A model generated the notes under the pieces. The model had not been told where the DNA came from. It did not search any database and was given only the letters and a program-made list of their open reading frames with translations. Shown here in pieces: positions 26,908 to 35,880 of a stretch of DNA of 55,245 nt. The first letter of the stretch is position 1; each line of letters starts with the position of its first letter. The DNA comes from BOG-1112 sp964635325. GTDB lineage: Bacteria; Bdellovibrionota_B; Oligoflexia; Oligoflexales; Bog-1112. The translations under genes were made by a program, and so were the position numbers. Where the stretch lies: the NCBI GenBank assembly GCA_964635325.1, contig CAZWOL010000013.1:1-55245 (forward strand). The letters run 5' to 3'.

Positions 26908-28050
26908 CTACGACAGAGCCTCACGGAGTTCGTCGACCAAATCGGAAGTGGACTCGATTCCGACGGAGAGTCGTAGTAGGGTTGGGCCAATTCCTAATGT
27001 TTTGCGTAGCTCTGGAGGAACCGATGCATGGGTCATGCGTTCTGGATGATTCACGAGTGACTCCACACCACCGAGACTTTCTGCTAAGCAAAAGAGTTTG
27101 AGTCGCGACAGAAACCTTAGCACATCGTCATATCCACCCTTCATATCGAAGCTCACCATACCTGAGTATCCACTCATCTGCTTGCGAGCAATCTCATGCT
27201 GTGGATGTTCGGGAAGTCCGGGATAGAATACTTTGCGAACACGTGGACTCGTGGTTAAAAATTCTGCAACTGCACGTCCATTTTTTTCATGCTGAACCAT
27301 GCGTACCGCGAGTGTTTTGATGCTGCGTAAGAGCAAGAAGCATTCGTGTGGACTGGGAACAGCACCTCCTGCAAATTGGATGAATTTAAGCTGCTCATGC
27401 AAAGTAGGCTCATTGAGCATGATGGCTCCTCCGATCAAATCGGAGTGGCCACCTATGTATTTTGTGCTGCTGTGCACTACAATGTCTGCACCCAAGCTTA
27501 GGGGGTCCTGAAACATCGGTGAACAGAAAGTATTATCGACGACAAGGCGGGCTCCAACTTTGCGTGCATGTTGGGCCATCTTTGCAATATCGATCACTTT
27601 GAGTGTTGGGTTTGTCGGGGTTTCGACCCAGATCATTTTTGTTTTGGGGGAAAGTGCAGCTTTGAGGGCTGCTTCATCGTTCATGTCTACAAAATGAAAT
27701 ACGATGCCGTATTTTGCAAAGAGCCGACGAAAGAGGCGGCCGGTACCTCCGTAGACATCGTCACAGACGACGACCTCGGCTCCTGGGTCGAGTGTCTGCG
27801 CGATGGCTTGTTCAGCAGCGAGGCCCGAACTGAAGGCTAGGGCAAATTTTGCGTCTTCTAAACTTGCAAGTGCAGCTTCTAATACGTCTCGAGTGGGGTT
27901 GGTTCCGCGCGAGTAGTCGTAGCCCGTATGCTCGCCTGGAGCTTTTTGGGCAAATGTGGATGTTTGGAATATGGGAGTCATGACTGCTCCCGTGATTGGC
28001 TCAGGTTTTACGCCGCCATGAACAACGAGACTAAACTTCCTTGACTCCAT
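26908..28050 (-). CDS. Cystathionine gamma-synthase / gamma-lyase family PLP enzyme
   Basis: Cys/Met metabolism PLP-dependent enzyme of the transsulfuration pathway, cytoplasmic tetramer. The PLP lysine is in HSSTKYIGGHSD. Other family segments are YDYSRGTNPTRDVLE, SSGLAAEQA, VVCDDVYGGTGRLF, WVETPTNPTLKVIDI and the C-terminal LRLSVGIES. Sequence alone does not separate MetB (synthase) from a gamma-lyase. The ATG at 28050 was preferred over a TTG at 28065; GGAG lies nine bases upstream. It lies downstream of grxD, with a repeat element between them. Confidence 0.93.
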   Translation of the reverse strand: MESRKFSLVVHGGVKPEPITGAVMTPIFQTSTFAQKAPGEHTGYDYSRGTNPTRDVLEAALASLEDAKFALAFSSGLAAEQAIAQTLDPGAEVVVCDDVYGGTGRLFRRLFAKYGIVFHFVDMNDEAALKAALSPKTKMIWVETPTNPTLKVIDIAKMAQHARKVGARLVVDNTFCSPMFQDPLSLGADIVVHSSTKYIGGHSDLIGGAIMLNEPTLHEQLKFIQFAGGAVPSPHECFLLLRSIKTLAVRMVQHEKNGRAVAEFLTTSPRVRKVFYPGLPEHPQHEIARKQMSGYSGMVSFDMKGGYDDVLRFLSRLKLFCLAESLGGVESLVNHPERMTHASVPPELRKTLGIGPTLLRLSVGIESTSDLVDELREALS

Positions 28051-28078
28051 AGACCACAACTCCAAAAGTTTAGAGGTT

Positions 28079-28189
28079 TAGGTTCGGTCTGCCGAATGCG
28101 CTAGTTGCGTTAGTGTTATCGCTGCCTTGGTGCCCAAAACCGCTCCTCGCGCTTCGGTGTCCTGCTCAGGTTTTTTTAGACGGAACCTA
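28079..28189. repeat. Inverted-repeat element between grxD and the metB-like gene
   Basis: TAGGTTCGGTCT (28079-28090) and AGACGGAACCTA (28178-28189) are inverted copies with one mismatch, enclosing 87 bases. Read on the minus strand, the element starts AGGTTCCGTCT and soon shows GAGCAGGACACCGA then AGCGCGA. The element ahead of tig (35881-35945) starts AGGTTCTTTCT and has GAGCAAGGCACCAA then AGCGCGA at a similar distance. They look like two members of one dispersed repeat family. The right arm overlaps the last codons of grxD. Confidence 0.45.
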
Positions 28190-28490
28190 GAATCTTCGCC
28201 AACTCACCTTTGCGATACAATTCTGTGACGATATCACAGCCGCCGATGAATTTTTTGTCAACGTAAAGTTGTGGAACCGTTGGCCAATTGGTGAACTCTT
28301 TGATGCCTTCGCGCAAGTCCCAGTTCTCCAAGACATCTCGGGTTTCGTAGTCAGCGCGTGATTCATTGAGTATGCGTACGACCTGCGCGGAAAAACCACA
28401 TTTTGGTTCATTCCGGCTGCCTTTCATGTATAAGAGGATACGGTTATTCTGAATATCATCTTCGATATTTTTCCGTAATGCTTCATCCAT
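28176..28490 (-). CDS. grxD: Monothiol glutaredoxin, Grx4/CGFS type
   Basis: Fe-S cluster carrier rather than a general disulfide reductase. The active site is CGFS (EPKCGFSAQ), with the preceding LLYMKGSRNEP, then WPTVPQLYVDKKFIGGCD with cis-Pro and the glutathione-binding stretch. It is 104 aa from the ATG chosen, normal for the family. The ATG at 28490 has AAGGGA nine bases upstream; a TTG at 28499 is the alternative. Confidence 0.95.
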   Translation of the reverse strand: MDEALRKNIEDDIQNNRILLYMKGSRNEPKCGFSAQVVRILNESRADYETRDVLENWDLREGIKEFTNWPTVPQLYVDKKFIGGCDIVTELYRKGELAKILGSV

Positions 28491-28595
28491 AAATTTCAAT
28501 CCCTTTGTATATAATTAAGAAGGTAGAGATTATTCTGAGGCTCGGGATTTTGCAAGATGCGAGAAGGGCTCCTCTGTGGCGCTCGGAGGCTTTTG

Positions 28596-30242
28596 ATGAA
28601 AAAAGATTATACAACTTCGGACGAAAATTTTCGTTATCAGTCGGAAACTCTCTTTGCGCCTGAAAAATTTGATATTCCGCTTGTTGACGGTACCTTTATT
28701 GTTTTTGACTTAGAAACGACAGGGGGCAACCCAACCCGTAACGGAATTACTGAGATCTGTGCGATCAAGTATGCGAATGGGGAAATTCAAGACACCTTCT
28801 ATACCCTAGTCAATCCTCGTATACCGATACCACCGATCGTGGCTCGCATGACCGGTATTACAAATCAGACAGTTCGTAAAGCCCCGCTGATCCATGAGGT
28901 CTTTCCAGCATTCTTAGAATTTATTGGAGACCACATTCTTATTAGTCATAACACGGTTGGTGATATGACCTTCCTCGTGCATTTTGCTAAGAAAGTGTCG
29001 CGACACAAACTGACAAACTTCTTTCTCTGTACACATTTGCTTGCTGAAAAAACTATACATGGTGCTCCAACCTATAGTTTGTCAGGCCTTGCAGCGCATC
29101 TGAATTTGACGAATGTTGGCAAAAGCCATCGTGCTGAGGCTGATGCTCAGATGACCCTCCTGCTTTTTCTGGAAATTAAAAAACGTTTGCGAGCGCAGGG
29201 AATCGAATTGATTCGTGATGCTTTGCGTTACCAGGGTCACGTCGATACTGGAGTGCGTTTAGGACTTGTTCTTGATACAAAAAATTTTAGCAAGGCGACC
29301 TCTGGTACAGGTGTGTTTGAGCTCTATGATATTCATGGCTCAATGATCTTTGCAGGGAGCTCAAGCAACGTACGTCGCGACCTCATGAGTCTGCGTCAGT
29401 TCGATGCTTTGCCTCGTCGTCTCCTACGTCTCGCTTTGCAGGCCTATGATTCTCACGTGCATACGACCTCAAATCTTTTTGCAGCTTTGCTAAGAGAGGC
29501 TGAGCTCTATGCGAAGCACAAGTTTAGCTACGAACCCGTTCGTTGGCATGGACGCACAGTCAATGTGTTGTATGTGCTTGAAGAACGCGATGGAAGCTTC
29601 CAATTTGGTATCGGTCCTTACCCATTTACGACGCTTGCTGTGCGTTATGTTTTTGCTATTAAAGATATCAAACGCACACAAGATAAATGCAAAGAGCTTG
29701 GTCGCATACTCAACGGGAAAATGGATAAGTGCGTTCTTTGGTTAGAACCTGAAAAAAACCGCCTCATAAAAATTCTTTGTGAGAGGCGAGTGGATGAAGA
29801 GATCGAAAAATTGCGTCGCGAACGTTTTAAGCTCGGGAATTTGCTGAGCTTGGCAAAGCAACGCAAAATTAATGCAGAGCTTCATGATCTTAGGGCTCTC
29901 TCAAAACTTGACATTCTTGAAGACTTCACCGATCTGTCATCTGTAAACGGAGTCTTGTCACTCTCGCATGATGAAAAAGGCGAGCGTGAACTTTATCCCA
30001 TTGTCCAATCGCATGTTCTTAAACCTGTGGTCTGTGAAAAAGGCAAAGAGAAAGCTCGCGCTGCAGAACTTTTTGCCCGAAGCATTCAGAATTTCCGTCC
30101 TTCACTGGATAGTTCCGAGACCGATGTTTTGAAAACCAATGTGATGCTGTGGATGCTATTGATCGGGATGAAGAAACGACACTTCGATTGTACTTTTTAT
30201 CCGATGCTTGATGCAAAGAAGGAGTCTAGTTATGAAAAGTAA
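28596..30242 (+). CDS. DEDDh exonuclease with a UvrC-like (degenerate GIY-YIG) region
   Basis: The N-terminal 3'-5' exonuclease domain of the DnaQ/PolIII-epsilon type spans about residues 25-205. Its motifs are FDLETTGGNP (Exo I), SHNTVGDMTF (Exo II) and HRAEADAQM (Exo III). A region at about 235-300 resembles the N-terminus of UvrC/Cho: GVFELYDIHGSMIFAGSSSN then VRRDL, where GVF and FAG take the place of GIY and YIG. Exonuclease-UvrC fusions are known in other bacteria, so a repair role is plausible. The nuclease half looks degenerate. The ATG at 28596 has GGAGG six bases upstream; the frame opens earlier at 28557. It overlaps bfr by 11 bases. Confidence 0.85.
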   Translation: MKKDYTTSDENFRYQSETLFAPEKFDIPLVDGTFIVFDLETTGGNPTRNGITEICAIKYANGEIQDTFYTLVNPRIPIPPIVARMTGITNQTVRKAPLIHEVFPAFLEFIGDHILISHNTVGDMTFLVHFAKKVSRHKLTNFFLCTHLLAEKTIHGAPTYSLSGLAAHLNLTNVGKSHRAEADAQMTLLLFLEIKKRLRAQGIELIRDALRYQGHVDTGVRLGLVLDTKNFSKATSGTGVFELYDIHGSMIFAGSSSNVRRDLMSLRQFDALPRRLLRLALQAYDSHVHTTSNLFAALLREAELYAKHKFSYEPVRWHGRTVNVLYVLEERDGSFQFGIGPYPFTTLAVRYVFAIKDIKRTQDKCKELGRILNGKMDKCVLWLEPEKNRLIKILCERRVDEEIEKLRRERFKLGNLLSLAKQRKINAELHDLRALSKLDILEDFTDLSSVNGVLSLSHDEKGERELYPIVQSHVLKPVVCEKGKEKARAAELFARSIQNFRPSLDSSETDVLKTNVMLWMLLIGMKKRHFDCTFYPMLDAKKESSYEK

Positions 30243-30699
30243 TGTGAAGATTATCGAAGTTCTGAATGATGTTCTTGCTGGTGAGTTGACTGCGATCAAT
30301 CAGTATTTTTTGCACGGTCGTATGTGCCGCAATTGGGGCTACACAAAATTAGGTGATACAATCTACAACCATTCTATTGGTGAGATGAAGCACGCTTCCG
30401 AAATCACAGACCGCATTCTTTTCCTCGAAGGTATCCCTAACCTACAAAAACTTGGCAAACTCAACATCGGTGAAACTGTTGTTGAACAGCTCGAATCTGA
30501 TCTTGCTCTCGAAGAAGACGCTCTGGTTCGTCTTAAACGCGGTATCGCAACATGTATGGAGTTTTCCGATCATGTGACGAAGGACTTTTTGGAAACCATC
30601 TTGATCGATGAAGAGAAACACATCGAATGGCTTGAAACCCAGCTCCGTCTTGTCCGGTCTATTGGTTTGGAGACCTACCTGTCTCTTCAGATTGTCTAA
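30232..30699 (+). CDS. bfr: Bacterioferritin
   Basis: Iron storage cage subunit of 155 aa. Ferroxidase ligands are visible: Glu in LAGELTAINQYFLH, Glu and His in GEMKHAS, Glu in LALEED, and Glu/His in DEEKHIEWLE. The Met of GEMKH is the expected haem ligand, so this is a haem-type subunit. The ATG at 30232 has AAGGAG seven bases upstream and lies inside the end of the exonuclease gene. It converges with bfd and overlaps it by 41 bases. Confidence 0.97.
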   Translation: MKSNVKIIEVLNDVLAGELTAINQYFLHGRMCRNWGYTKLGDTIYNHSIGEMKHASEITDRILFLEGIPNLQKLGKLNIGETVVEQLESDLALEEDALVRLKRGIATCMEFSDHVTKDFLETILIDEEKHIEWLETQLRLVRSIGLETYLSLQIV

Positions 30700-30889
30700 G
30701 ATTCCCCGTATCGTCTCTTCTCGCTGCTTTGTGGACGCGAATGAGGCCTTTGAGGTCGCATAAGCAGGAGCCACAATTTTTTCCTGCCTGACACTGTCTT
30801 TGGAGTTCCTTGAGGCTAGGAGTTTCTGCTCGCGCAAGGATGTCTTCTACTGTTCTTTTTGAGACTGCAAAGCACAGGCATAGGTACAT
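30659..30889 (-). CDS. bfd: Bacterioferritin-associated ferredoxin
   Basis: Small [2Fe-2S] protein that reduces bacterioferritin iron for release. The Bfd fingerprint is present: CLC near the start (Cys4, Cys6) and the CGSC pair (in GKNCGSCLCDLKG). The C-terminal tail after residue 55 is charged and longer than usual. That tail is the part that overlaps the bfr coding region on the other strand by 41 bases. Bfr and Bfd genes are common neighbours, but convergent overlap is unusual. Confidence 0.88.
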   Translation of the reverse strand: MYLCLCFAVSKRTVEDILARAETPSLKELQRQCQAGKNCGSCLCDLKGLIRVHKAARRDDTGNLRQSEETGRSPNQ

Positions 30890-31048
30890 GCAGGGGAACC
30901 CTAAGTCGATGATCCAAGACTAAAATCATCTTATGATTTAATAAAACCGTCAAGGTCTTCCCCTTTCGGGATGACGGGTTGGTCGCCGGGGGGATGGAGA
31001 TAGAAAGCAGTTGAAAGAGTGGCGATCTTCCTCTAAGTAAGAGAGCCT

Positions 31049-31639
31049 ATGGAAGCAAAATATATTACAAGTGCTGCACGACCGAATCAGTTTAGCGATT
31101 GGGACTATCCCGAAATCGTCTTTCTGGGCCGTTCTAATTGCGGAAAATCCTCTCTTTTGAATGCCATCTTGAATAGCAAAAGTCTGGCTCGGGTGAGTTC
31201 AACCCCCGGACGTACGCGGATGGTCAATTTTTTCTCACTTTCACCGCAAAAAGATCAGACATTGATCTTTGCGGACCTTCCGGGTTGGGGCTACAACACG
31301 GCAGGATGGGAGATCGAGAAGCTTTGGGATGAGCTCTTGCTATCCTATTTGCAGCGCCCTCAAATTCGTGACCTTCTCGTCCTCATCGATGTTCGGCGCG
31401 AATTTCTAGCACATGAGTTGGAATTCATTCGTCGACTAAGTGCGCAGACCTCGGTTAGCTGTGTTCTTACAAAAATTGACAAGCTCAAGCCAAACGAGCT
31501 TGCTTTGATCGAGAAGCAAACGCACGCCCTCTTTAAGCATCACAATCTCAAAGTCAGCAATCTATTTATGGTCTCCAGCCTCAAGAAAAAAGGCATTGAG
31601 GAGCTCCGCAATTTCCTTTTCCGTCACCTCTCCAATTAG
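31049..31639 (+). CDS. engB: Ribosome biogenesis GTPase EngB/YsxC
   Basis: Essential GTPase of large-subunit assembly. G1 is GRSNCGKSS, G2 region STPGRTRMVNFF, G3 is DLPGWGY, G4 is TKIDKLK and G5 region SSLKKKG. At 196 aa it has the normal length. The 30890-31048 gap before it holds an imperfect hairpin (ACCGTCA with TGACGGGT, about 30946-30980), possibly a leader structure. Its stop shares TTAG with the stop of the convergent gene at 31636. Confidence 0.95.
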   Translation: MEAKYITSAARPNQFSDWDYPEIVFLGRSNCGKSSLLNAILNSKSLARVSSTPGRTRMVNFFSLSPQKDQTLIFADLPGWGYNTAGWEIEKLWDELLLSYLQRPQIRDLLVLIDVRREFLAHELEFIRRLSAQTSVSCVLTKIDKLKPNELALIEKQTHALFKHHNLKVSNLFMVSSLKKKGIEELRNFLFRHLSN

Positions 31640-31992
31640 TCAATAATCTCATATTTTTTCAAGGCTCTCTCCGATAGCTCCCAAAGTATAAAGCTTGCAT
31701 TGCGGTTGGGTGATTCGACGATTTGTAGGCGTGGGGGGCAAGCCTCTTGGGGTGCTTTTTGTTCATGGCAAGTCGACGCGATCAGAATGGGGAAACCTGG
31801 AAGAACATCTTTCATTTTTTTGCTCGCATGATGATGAACTGTAAAGGACACGCAACACTCTCGACAAGGCTTCGGTGGTTTGATCCAGACGATTTTGTGA
31901 GAATCTGCTAAGATCGACTCCTCAAAGAGTCCGATCCACAAAAAGGATGAAACTTTCAAAGCAAGAAACGTATAACGAAGAAAGCGGAACAC
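31636..31992 (-). CDS. Small Cys-containing exported protein (uncertain)
   Basis: Not recognised. The frame begins with a plausible signal peptide (MFRFLRYTFLALKVSSFLW, possible cleavage after SILA), then PPKPCRECC, an HHHASKK segment, STCHEQKAPQEACPP and a soluble C-terminus. Five cysteines in about 85 residues would suit a metal- or disulfide-stabilised periplasmic protein (inference). The GTG start at 31992 has no clear ribosome site, and its upstream region overlaps the lpd leader. It converges with engB with a four-base overlap. Confidence 0.5.
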   Translation of the reverse strand: MFRFLRYTFLALKVSSFLWIGLFEESILADSHKIVWIKPPKPCRECCVSFTVHHHASKKMKDVLPGFPILIASTCHEQKAPQEACPPRLQIVESPNRNASFILWELSERALKKYEIID

Positions 31993-32009
31993 GGAAAGGG
32001 GAATCCACT

Positions 32010-33398
32010 ATGTCTGAAACAAATTATGACCTTGTAATTATCGGTTCTGGCCCTGCTGGCGAAGTTGGCGCAATACGTGCGGCTCAGTTGGGTCTGAAGG
32101 TTGCCCTGGTCGAAAAAAATGAACATCTTGGGGGAACCTGTCTCAATGTAGGTTGCATCCCAACGAAGGCTCTATTGGAGTCCGCAAAAACATGGACCAA
32201 GATTAACCATGTTGAAAAACTTGGATTCAAAGTTGGCAAGCCTGAATTTGATTGGGCTGCAATTATGGCACGCAAAGAAGGCATCTTGAATGCACAGCGC
32301 AAGGGCCTGCTCTTTCTAATGAAGAAAAACATCGTGACTGTACATCGAGGTCATGGTCGCATCCTTGATGGGCATAAAGTAGAGCTTACATCAGGTTCAA
32401 AAAAAGAAGTCCTCAAAACGAAATATATCCTTATAGCGACGGGTTCACGAGTGAGAGAGTTACCCTTTGCAAAAGCAAATGGTACGACGATCCTCAATTC
32501 AGACAGTGTGCTATCGATAGATCATATTCCTAAGTCTATGGCAATTATCGGTGGTGGTGTTGTCGGGATGGAATTTGCTTCTTTATTCTCATCGTTTGGC
32601 ACGGAGGTAACAGTCATTGAGATGTTGCCTCAAATACTTCCGACTGAAGATCCAGAGTGTGTCGAGGTGCTTACGCGTTGCTTGCGCAAGCAGAATGTAA
32701 AAGTCGAGACCTCTACAACACTCAAGGCTATTGACGATCATAAGGATCACTGCGTTGTTCATGTTGAGGGTAAAGAGAGTCGTAAATTTGATCGCGTCCT
32801 TGTGTCTATAGGACGAGCTCCCGTCACCGAAGACATTGGTCTAGCGAACGTCAAAGTTCAAACACAAAAAGGCTTTATTCCCGTCGATGCTCATTACAAA
32901 ACTTCGTGTGCTTCCGTTTTTGCAGTAGGAGATGTCCTTGCAACACCAGCGCTTGCGCATACAGCTTCTGCAGAGGCTATTCATGCGGTCGAGATTATAG
33001 CAGGCAAACAACCTCCAGTGATCGATTATCAAACCAATCCTTCTGCTATTTATAGCTTTCCTGAAATTGCGAGTATTGGAATGAGTGAGCCCGTACTCAA
33101 AGAAAAAGGAATTGAGTACAAAGTGGCAAAATTTCCTTTTGCACCGCTTGCAAAGGCTAAAATTGAAGAAGCAACCGATGGTTTCATTAAGATTCTCTAC
33201 GGACCTAAATATCGCGAGTTGCTTGGGGTCCATATTGTTGGAGCAAAAGCGACGGAGCTGATTGGGGAGTTTGTACTTGGTAAAGTTCTGGAAACAACAG
33301 TAGACGAAATCGGGCATGCGATTCATCCGCATCCTACGATCTCTGAGACGATCATGGAAACAGCACATGTTGCGATCGGGGGCGCCATCCATCTTTAG
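32010..33398 (+). CDS. lpd: Dihydrolipoyl dehydrogenase (E3)
   Basis: Flavoprotein that reoxidises dihydrolipoamide in 2-oxo acid dehydrogenase or glycine-cleavage complexes. FAD-binding GSGPAGEVGAIRAAQLG, redox-active disulfide GGTCLNVGCIPTK, NAD-binding IIGGGVVGMEFASLF, second FAD site FAVGDVLATPALAH and the catalytic His-Glu in HPHPTISE are all present. It is 462 aa. The ATG at 32010 has AAAGGGG upstream; the frame extends to 31947 without support. The E2 gene starts 17 bases after its stop, so the two form an operon; no E1 gene is in the window. Confidence 0.96.
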   Translation: MSETNYDLVIIGSGPAGEVGAIRAAQLGLKVALVEKNEHLGGTCLNVGCIPTKALLESAKTWTKINHVEKLGFKVGKPEFDWAAIMARKEGILNAQRKGLLFLMKKNIVTVHRGHGRILDGHKVELTSGSKKEVLKTKYILIATGSRVRELPFAKANGTTILNSDSVLSIDHIPKSMAIIGGGVVGMEFASLFSSFGTEVTVIEMLPQILPTEDPECVEVLTRCLRKQNVKVETSTTLKAIDDHKDHCVVHVEGKESRKFDRVLVSIGRAPVTEDIGLANVKVQTQKGFIPVDAHYKTSCASVFAVGDVLATPALAHTASAEAIHAVEIIAGKQPPVIDYQTNPSAIYSFPEIASIGMSEPVLKEKGIEYKVAKFPFAPLAKAKIEEATDGFIKILYGPKYRELLGVHIVGAKATELIGEFVLGKVLETTVDEIGHAIHPHPTISETIMETAHVAIGGAIHL

Positions 33399-33415
33399 AA
33401 TCTAAAGGATTGCAT

Positions 33416-34720
33416 ATGGATAAAAACACTTACGTTAAATTGCCGCAGATGGGAGAGGGTGTGCATGAGGCGACCCTCATTAAGTGGTTTAAAAAGCCGG
33501 GCGAAGAAGTTCGCAAGGATGAGCCCATCGTCGAAGTTGCGACCGACAAAGTGGATACGGAGATCGTTGCGACAGCGTCTGGATTTCTTATCGCAACTTT
33601 TGCGAAGCCAGGGGATGTGATTCGAATCAACCAAGAGATAGGGCAAATTTCTGCAAGTGCAGATGCGGCAGTTGTCCAACCTGCGAGCACAGCTTCTGCA
33701 AAAACAGACCTACCGGTTGCGTCACGTAAAGAGCGAACAAAGACACAGCACTCTGCTCCGATCACCCAGCAGCCAATTTTTGATTCACAGAGGGAACGAA
33801 CACTGGCAGGACCTGTGCGAACCTCTCCTCTAGTTCGAAAACTTGCACGTGAAAGTGGGGTTGCTCTTGGTGAACTGACCGGAAGTGGGTTGCATGGTCG
33901 AGTGAACAAAGACGATTTCTATCGCTACATGCAGGATCAAAGTTCTCCAGTGCCAACATCAGCTCCCGCATTTAGTTTTGACGATCCATTATTTAAGGTC
34001 AAAACCGACCTTAGAGATGGCAAAGAATTTCTAGACGGTGTTGAGGTACGTCGTGAACCGATGAGTCGCATGCGTCGCCTCACAGCAGAACATATGCTGC
34101 GTTCTGTACGGGTGTCTCCGCATGTGACAACGACCTTTGAGATGGATTGTTCGGCAATTATGCATGTGAAAAAAACGCGAGAAAAAGACTTTCTGGCGAA
34201 GCATCAGTCGAAGCTTACTCTGACTGCTTTTTTTATACATGCAGCTGTCCAAGCTATTAAGGAACATCCTGCGGTCAATGCTTCTGTGGATGGGGATGCC
34301 ATTCTGTTTAAAGATCGTATCAACATAGGGTGTGCGATCGCTACTGAGAATGGGTTGATCGTACCTGTCTTAAAAGATGCTAACGAGGCAACACTCTTTG
34401 ATATTGCAAAGCAGTTGAATGACATCGTGAATCGAGCTCGTGACAAACGGTTGAGCCCAGAGGAAATTCAGGGGGGTACCTTCTCGATAACCAACCCGGG
34501 TATTTTTGGTTCTTTGCATTCGCAACCGATTATCAACCAACCCCAAGTGGCTATCTTGAGTGTGGGGGCTATTGTTGAACGTCCTATCGTTGTTGATGGA
34601 AAAATAGCCATTCATCCGATGGTTCAGGTCGGTCTGACCTTCGATCATCGTGTTATCGATGGGGAAGGAGGGGCAAAGTTTCTAAGTTCATTGAGAAAAA
34701 TTCTGGAAAGCTATTCCTAA
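33416..34720 (+). CDS. 2-oxo acid dehydrogenase E2, dihydrolipoamide acyltransferase
   Basis: Core acyltransferase of a 2-oxo acid dehydrogenase complex. One lipoyl domain (about 1-78) has the lipoyl lysine in ATDKVDTE. A peripheral subunit-binding domain follows (about 137-175, TSPLVRKLARESGVAL with GSGLHGRV). The catalytic domain (about 200-434) ends with the active-site FDHRVIDGEGGAKFL. Linkers are Ala/Thr/Pro-rich. The substrate (pyruvate, 2-oxoglutarate or branched-chain) cannot be fixed from sequence by eye. AAGGA lies six bases before the ATG at 33416. Confidence 0.94.
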   Translation: MDKNTYVKLPQMGEGVHEATLIKWFKKPGEEVRKDEPIVEVATDKVDTEIVATASGFLIATFAKPGDVIRINQEIGQISASADAAVVQPASTASAKTDLPVASRKERTKTQHSAPITQQPIFDSQRERTLAGPVRTSPLVRKLARESGVALGELTGSGLHGRVNKDDFYRYMQDQSSPVPTSAPAFSFDDPLFKVKTDLRDGKEFLDGVEVRREPMSRMRRLTAEHMLRSVRVSPHVTTTFEMDCSAIMHVKKTREKDFLAKHQSKLTLTAFFIHAAVQAIKEHPAVNASVDGDAILFKDRINIGCAIATENGLIVPVLKDANEATLFDIAKQLNDIVNRARDKRLSPEEIQGGTFSITNPGIFGSLHSQPIINQPQVAILSVGAIVERPIVVDGKIAIHPMVQVGLTFDHRVIDGEGGAKFLSSLRKILESYS

Positions 34721-34772
34721 GAATTTTCCTACCGATAAGATCCTGTACTTAAGATTCCGGAGCTTTCTTACG

Positions 34773-35741
34773 ATGGCAGGATCCAATCTCATATTGAAAC
34801 CAGGACAGTTGCTGTTCAAAAAAGGTGACCCTGCAACAGGTCTGTATATTGTTCGCAAAGGTGAGCTTCAGGTCTACATTGAAGAAGCCGGTAAGGAATT
34901 TTCACTTGCAAGTATTCCCGGTGGCAGTGTCATTGGTGAGATGGCTGTCTTTGATAACAATGCACGTTCAGCGAGTGTAAAAGCAAAAGTCGCAAGTGAG
35001 GTCACGTTCATCTCACGTGAAGAATTTACGAAGATGAGTGGGCAGATCCCAAATTGGTTTAATTCCGTGATCAAAACTCTTTCGATTCGATTGCGGGTCT
35101 CCAATGATCGTTTGCAACGTTATGAGCTTGACTTCAACATGGGTACGCAGCGGTTGTTGGCTATACAGCGCATCCTCTCTGTGCTTGACATGCTATGGTA
35201 TCGCGAAGCCGAAAAAGCTGAAAAGGAATGGTTTCTAGATATCTTGACGGCTAAGCAGACCCTCACTAAAGATTTTTGCGAAGATCCTGCTTTGGTGGAC
35301 CGTGTCTGTCAGGCTTTGCTAAAGCAGGAGATCTATGGTCAGAAGCGGAATTCACTGAATCGCGAGTGTTTTGCAGCGCCAAACCGTGGTGCGCTAACTC
35401 GTATTTTGGTTTGTATGCGTTACTATACAAGTCATAGACCTACTGCCCCTCTTAATTCCGCAGTTATTGCTATGCTTCTTGCTCTTAGGCAGTTTGGAGA
35501 GAGTTCTGCCTACGATGTTCTAACGCCATCCCTTCAAGAGCTCATGGATCTTGCTAAGGGTCAAGATGCGCCGGGCGTGGAGAGCTGGGCACAGCATGTG
35601 CAATCCCTTACACTTGTTAGCAATGAAATTAAAGTTTCTAAGGATGACAAAGATAAGTGGCAGTTGAAGCTCCGCAAAAAAGACCTCAAAGATATCGTCG
35701 TTTGTCACCTTCTTATCCAGGCAATCTTTCCCGAAGCCTAG
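34773..35741 (+). CDS. Cyclic nucleotide-binding domain protein
   Basis: The N-terminal cNMP-binding domain (about 5-115) includes LFKKGDPATGLYIVRKGELQV and a phosphate-binding cassette GEMAVFDNNARSAS with the usual Gly-Glu and Arg. The remaining 200 residues are helical and match nothing I recognise. A CRP-type helix-turn-helix is not evident in the middle or end, so this is probably not a simple transcription factor. It may be a signalling or effector protein. GGAG lies ten bases before the ATG. Confidence 0.82.
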   Translation: MAGSNLILKPGQLLFKKGDPATGLYIVRKGELQVYIEEAGKEFSLASIPGGSVIGEMAVFDNNARSASVKAKVASEVTFISREEFTKMSGQIPNWFNSVIKTLSIRLRVSNDRLQRYELDFNMGTQRLLAIQRILSVLDMLWYREAEKAEKEWFLDILTAKQTLTKDFCEDPALVDRVCQALLKQEIYGQKRNSLNRECFAAPNRGALTRILVCMRYYTSHRPTAPLNSAVIAMLLALRQFGESSAYDVLTPSLQELMDLAKGQDAPGVESWAQHVQSLTLVSNEIKVSKDDKDKWQLKLRKKDLKDIVVCHLLIQAIFPEA

Positions 35742-35810
35742 CATGAACCTTCAAATGTCAGGCCACCTTAGCATCCCTGAAAGCGCGGTCTATGCTCCTA
35801 GTTTGGGTAT

Positions 35811-35839
35811 TTGACATTCCTAAGCCAGAACGCTAAAAT
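35811..35839 (+). promoter_or_regulatory. Sigma-70 promoter of trigger factor
   Basis: TTGACA at 35811-35816, a 17-base spacer and TAAAAT at 35834-35839. Start of transcription would be near 35846, giving a leader of about 137 bases before the tig ATG. Confidence 0.75.
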
Positions 35840-35854
35840 CGCCCGAATTTTCAT

Positions 35855-35867
35855 GGGCGACACGCCC
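35855..35867 (+). promoter_or_regulatory. First hairpin of the tig leader
   Basis: GGGCG, an ACA loop and CGCCC form a five-pair GC stem roughly ten bases after the predicted transcription start. A TCGCCC at 35839-35844 could pair with the same GGGCGA in DNA but would lie at or before the transcript start. Confidence 0.45.
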
Positions 35868-35880
35868 GAGCACTGGTACA

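Noticed and set aside
28051..28175. SAM or SAH riboswitch ahead of the metB-like gene
   Set aside because: None of the conserved core motifs I know of these riboswitches could be found; the structure is better explained by the inverted-repeat element.
32841..33392. 183-residue open frame opposite lpd
   Set aside because: Shadow of a conserved gene; Cys/Arg-rich composition typical of antisense frames.
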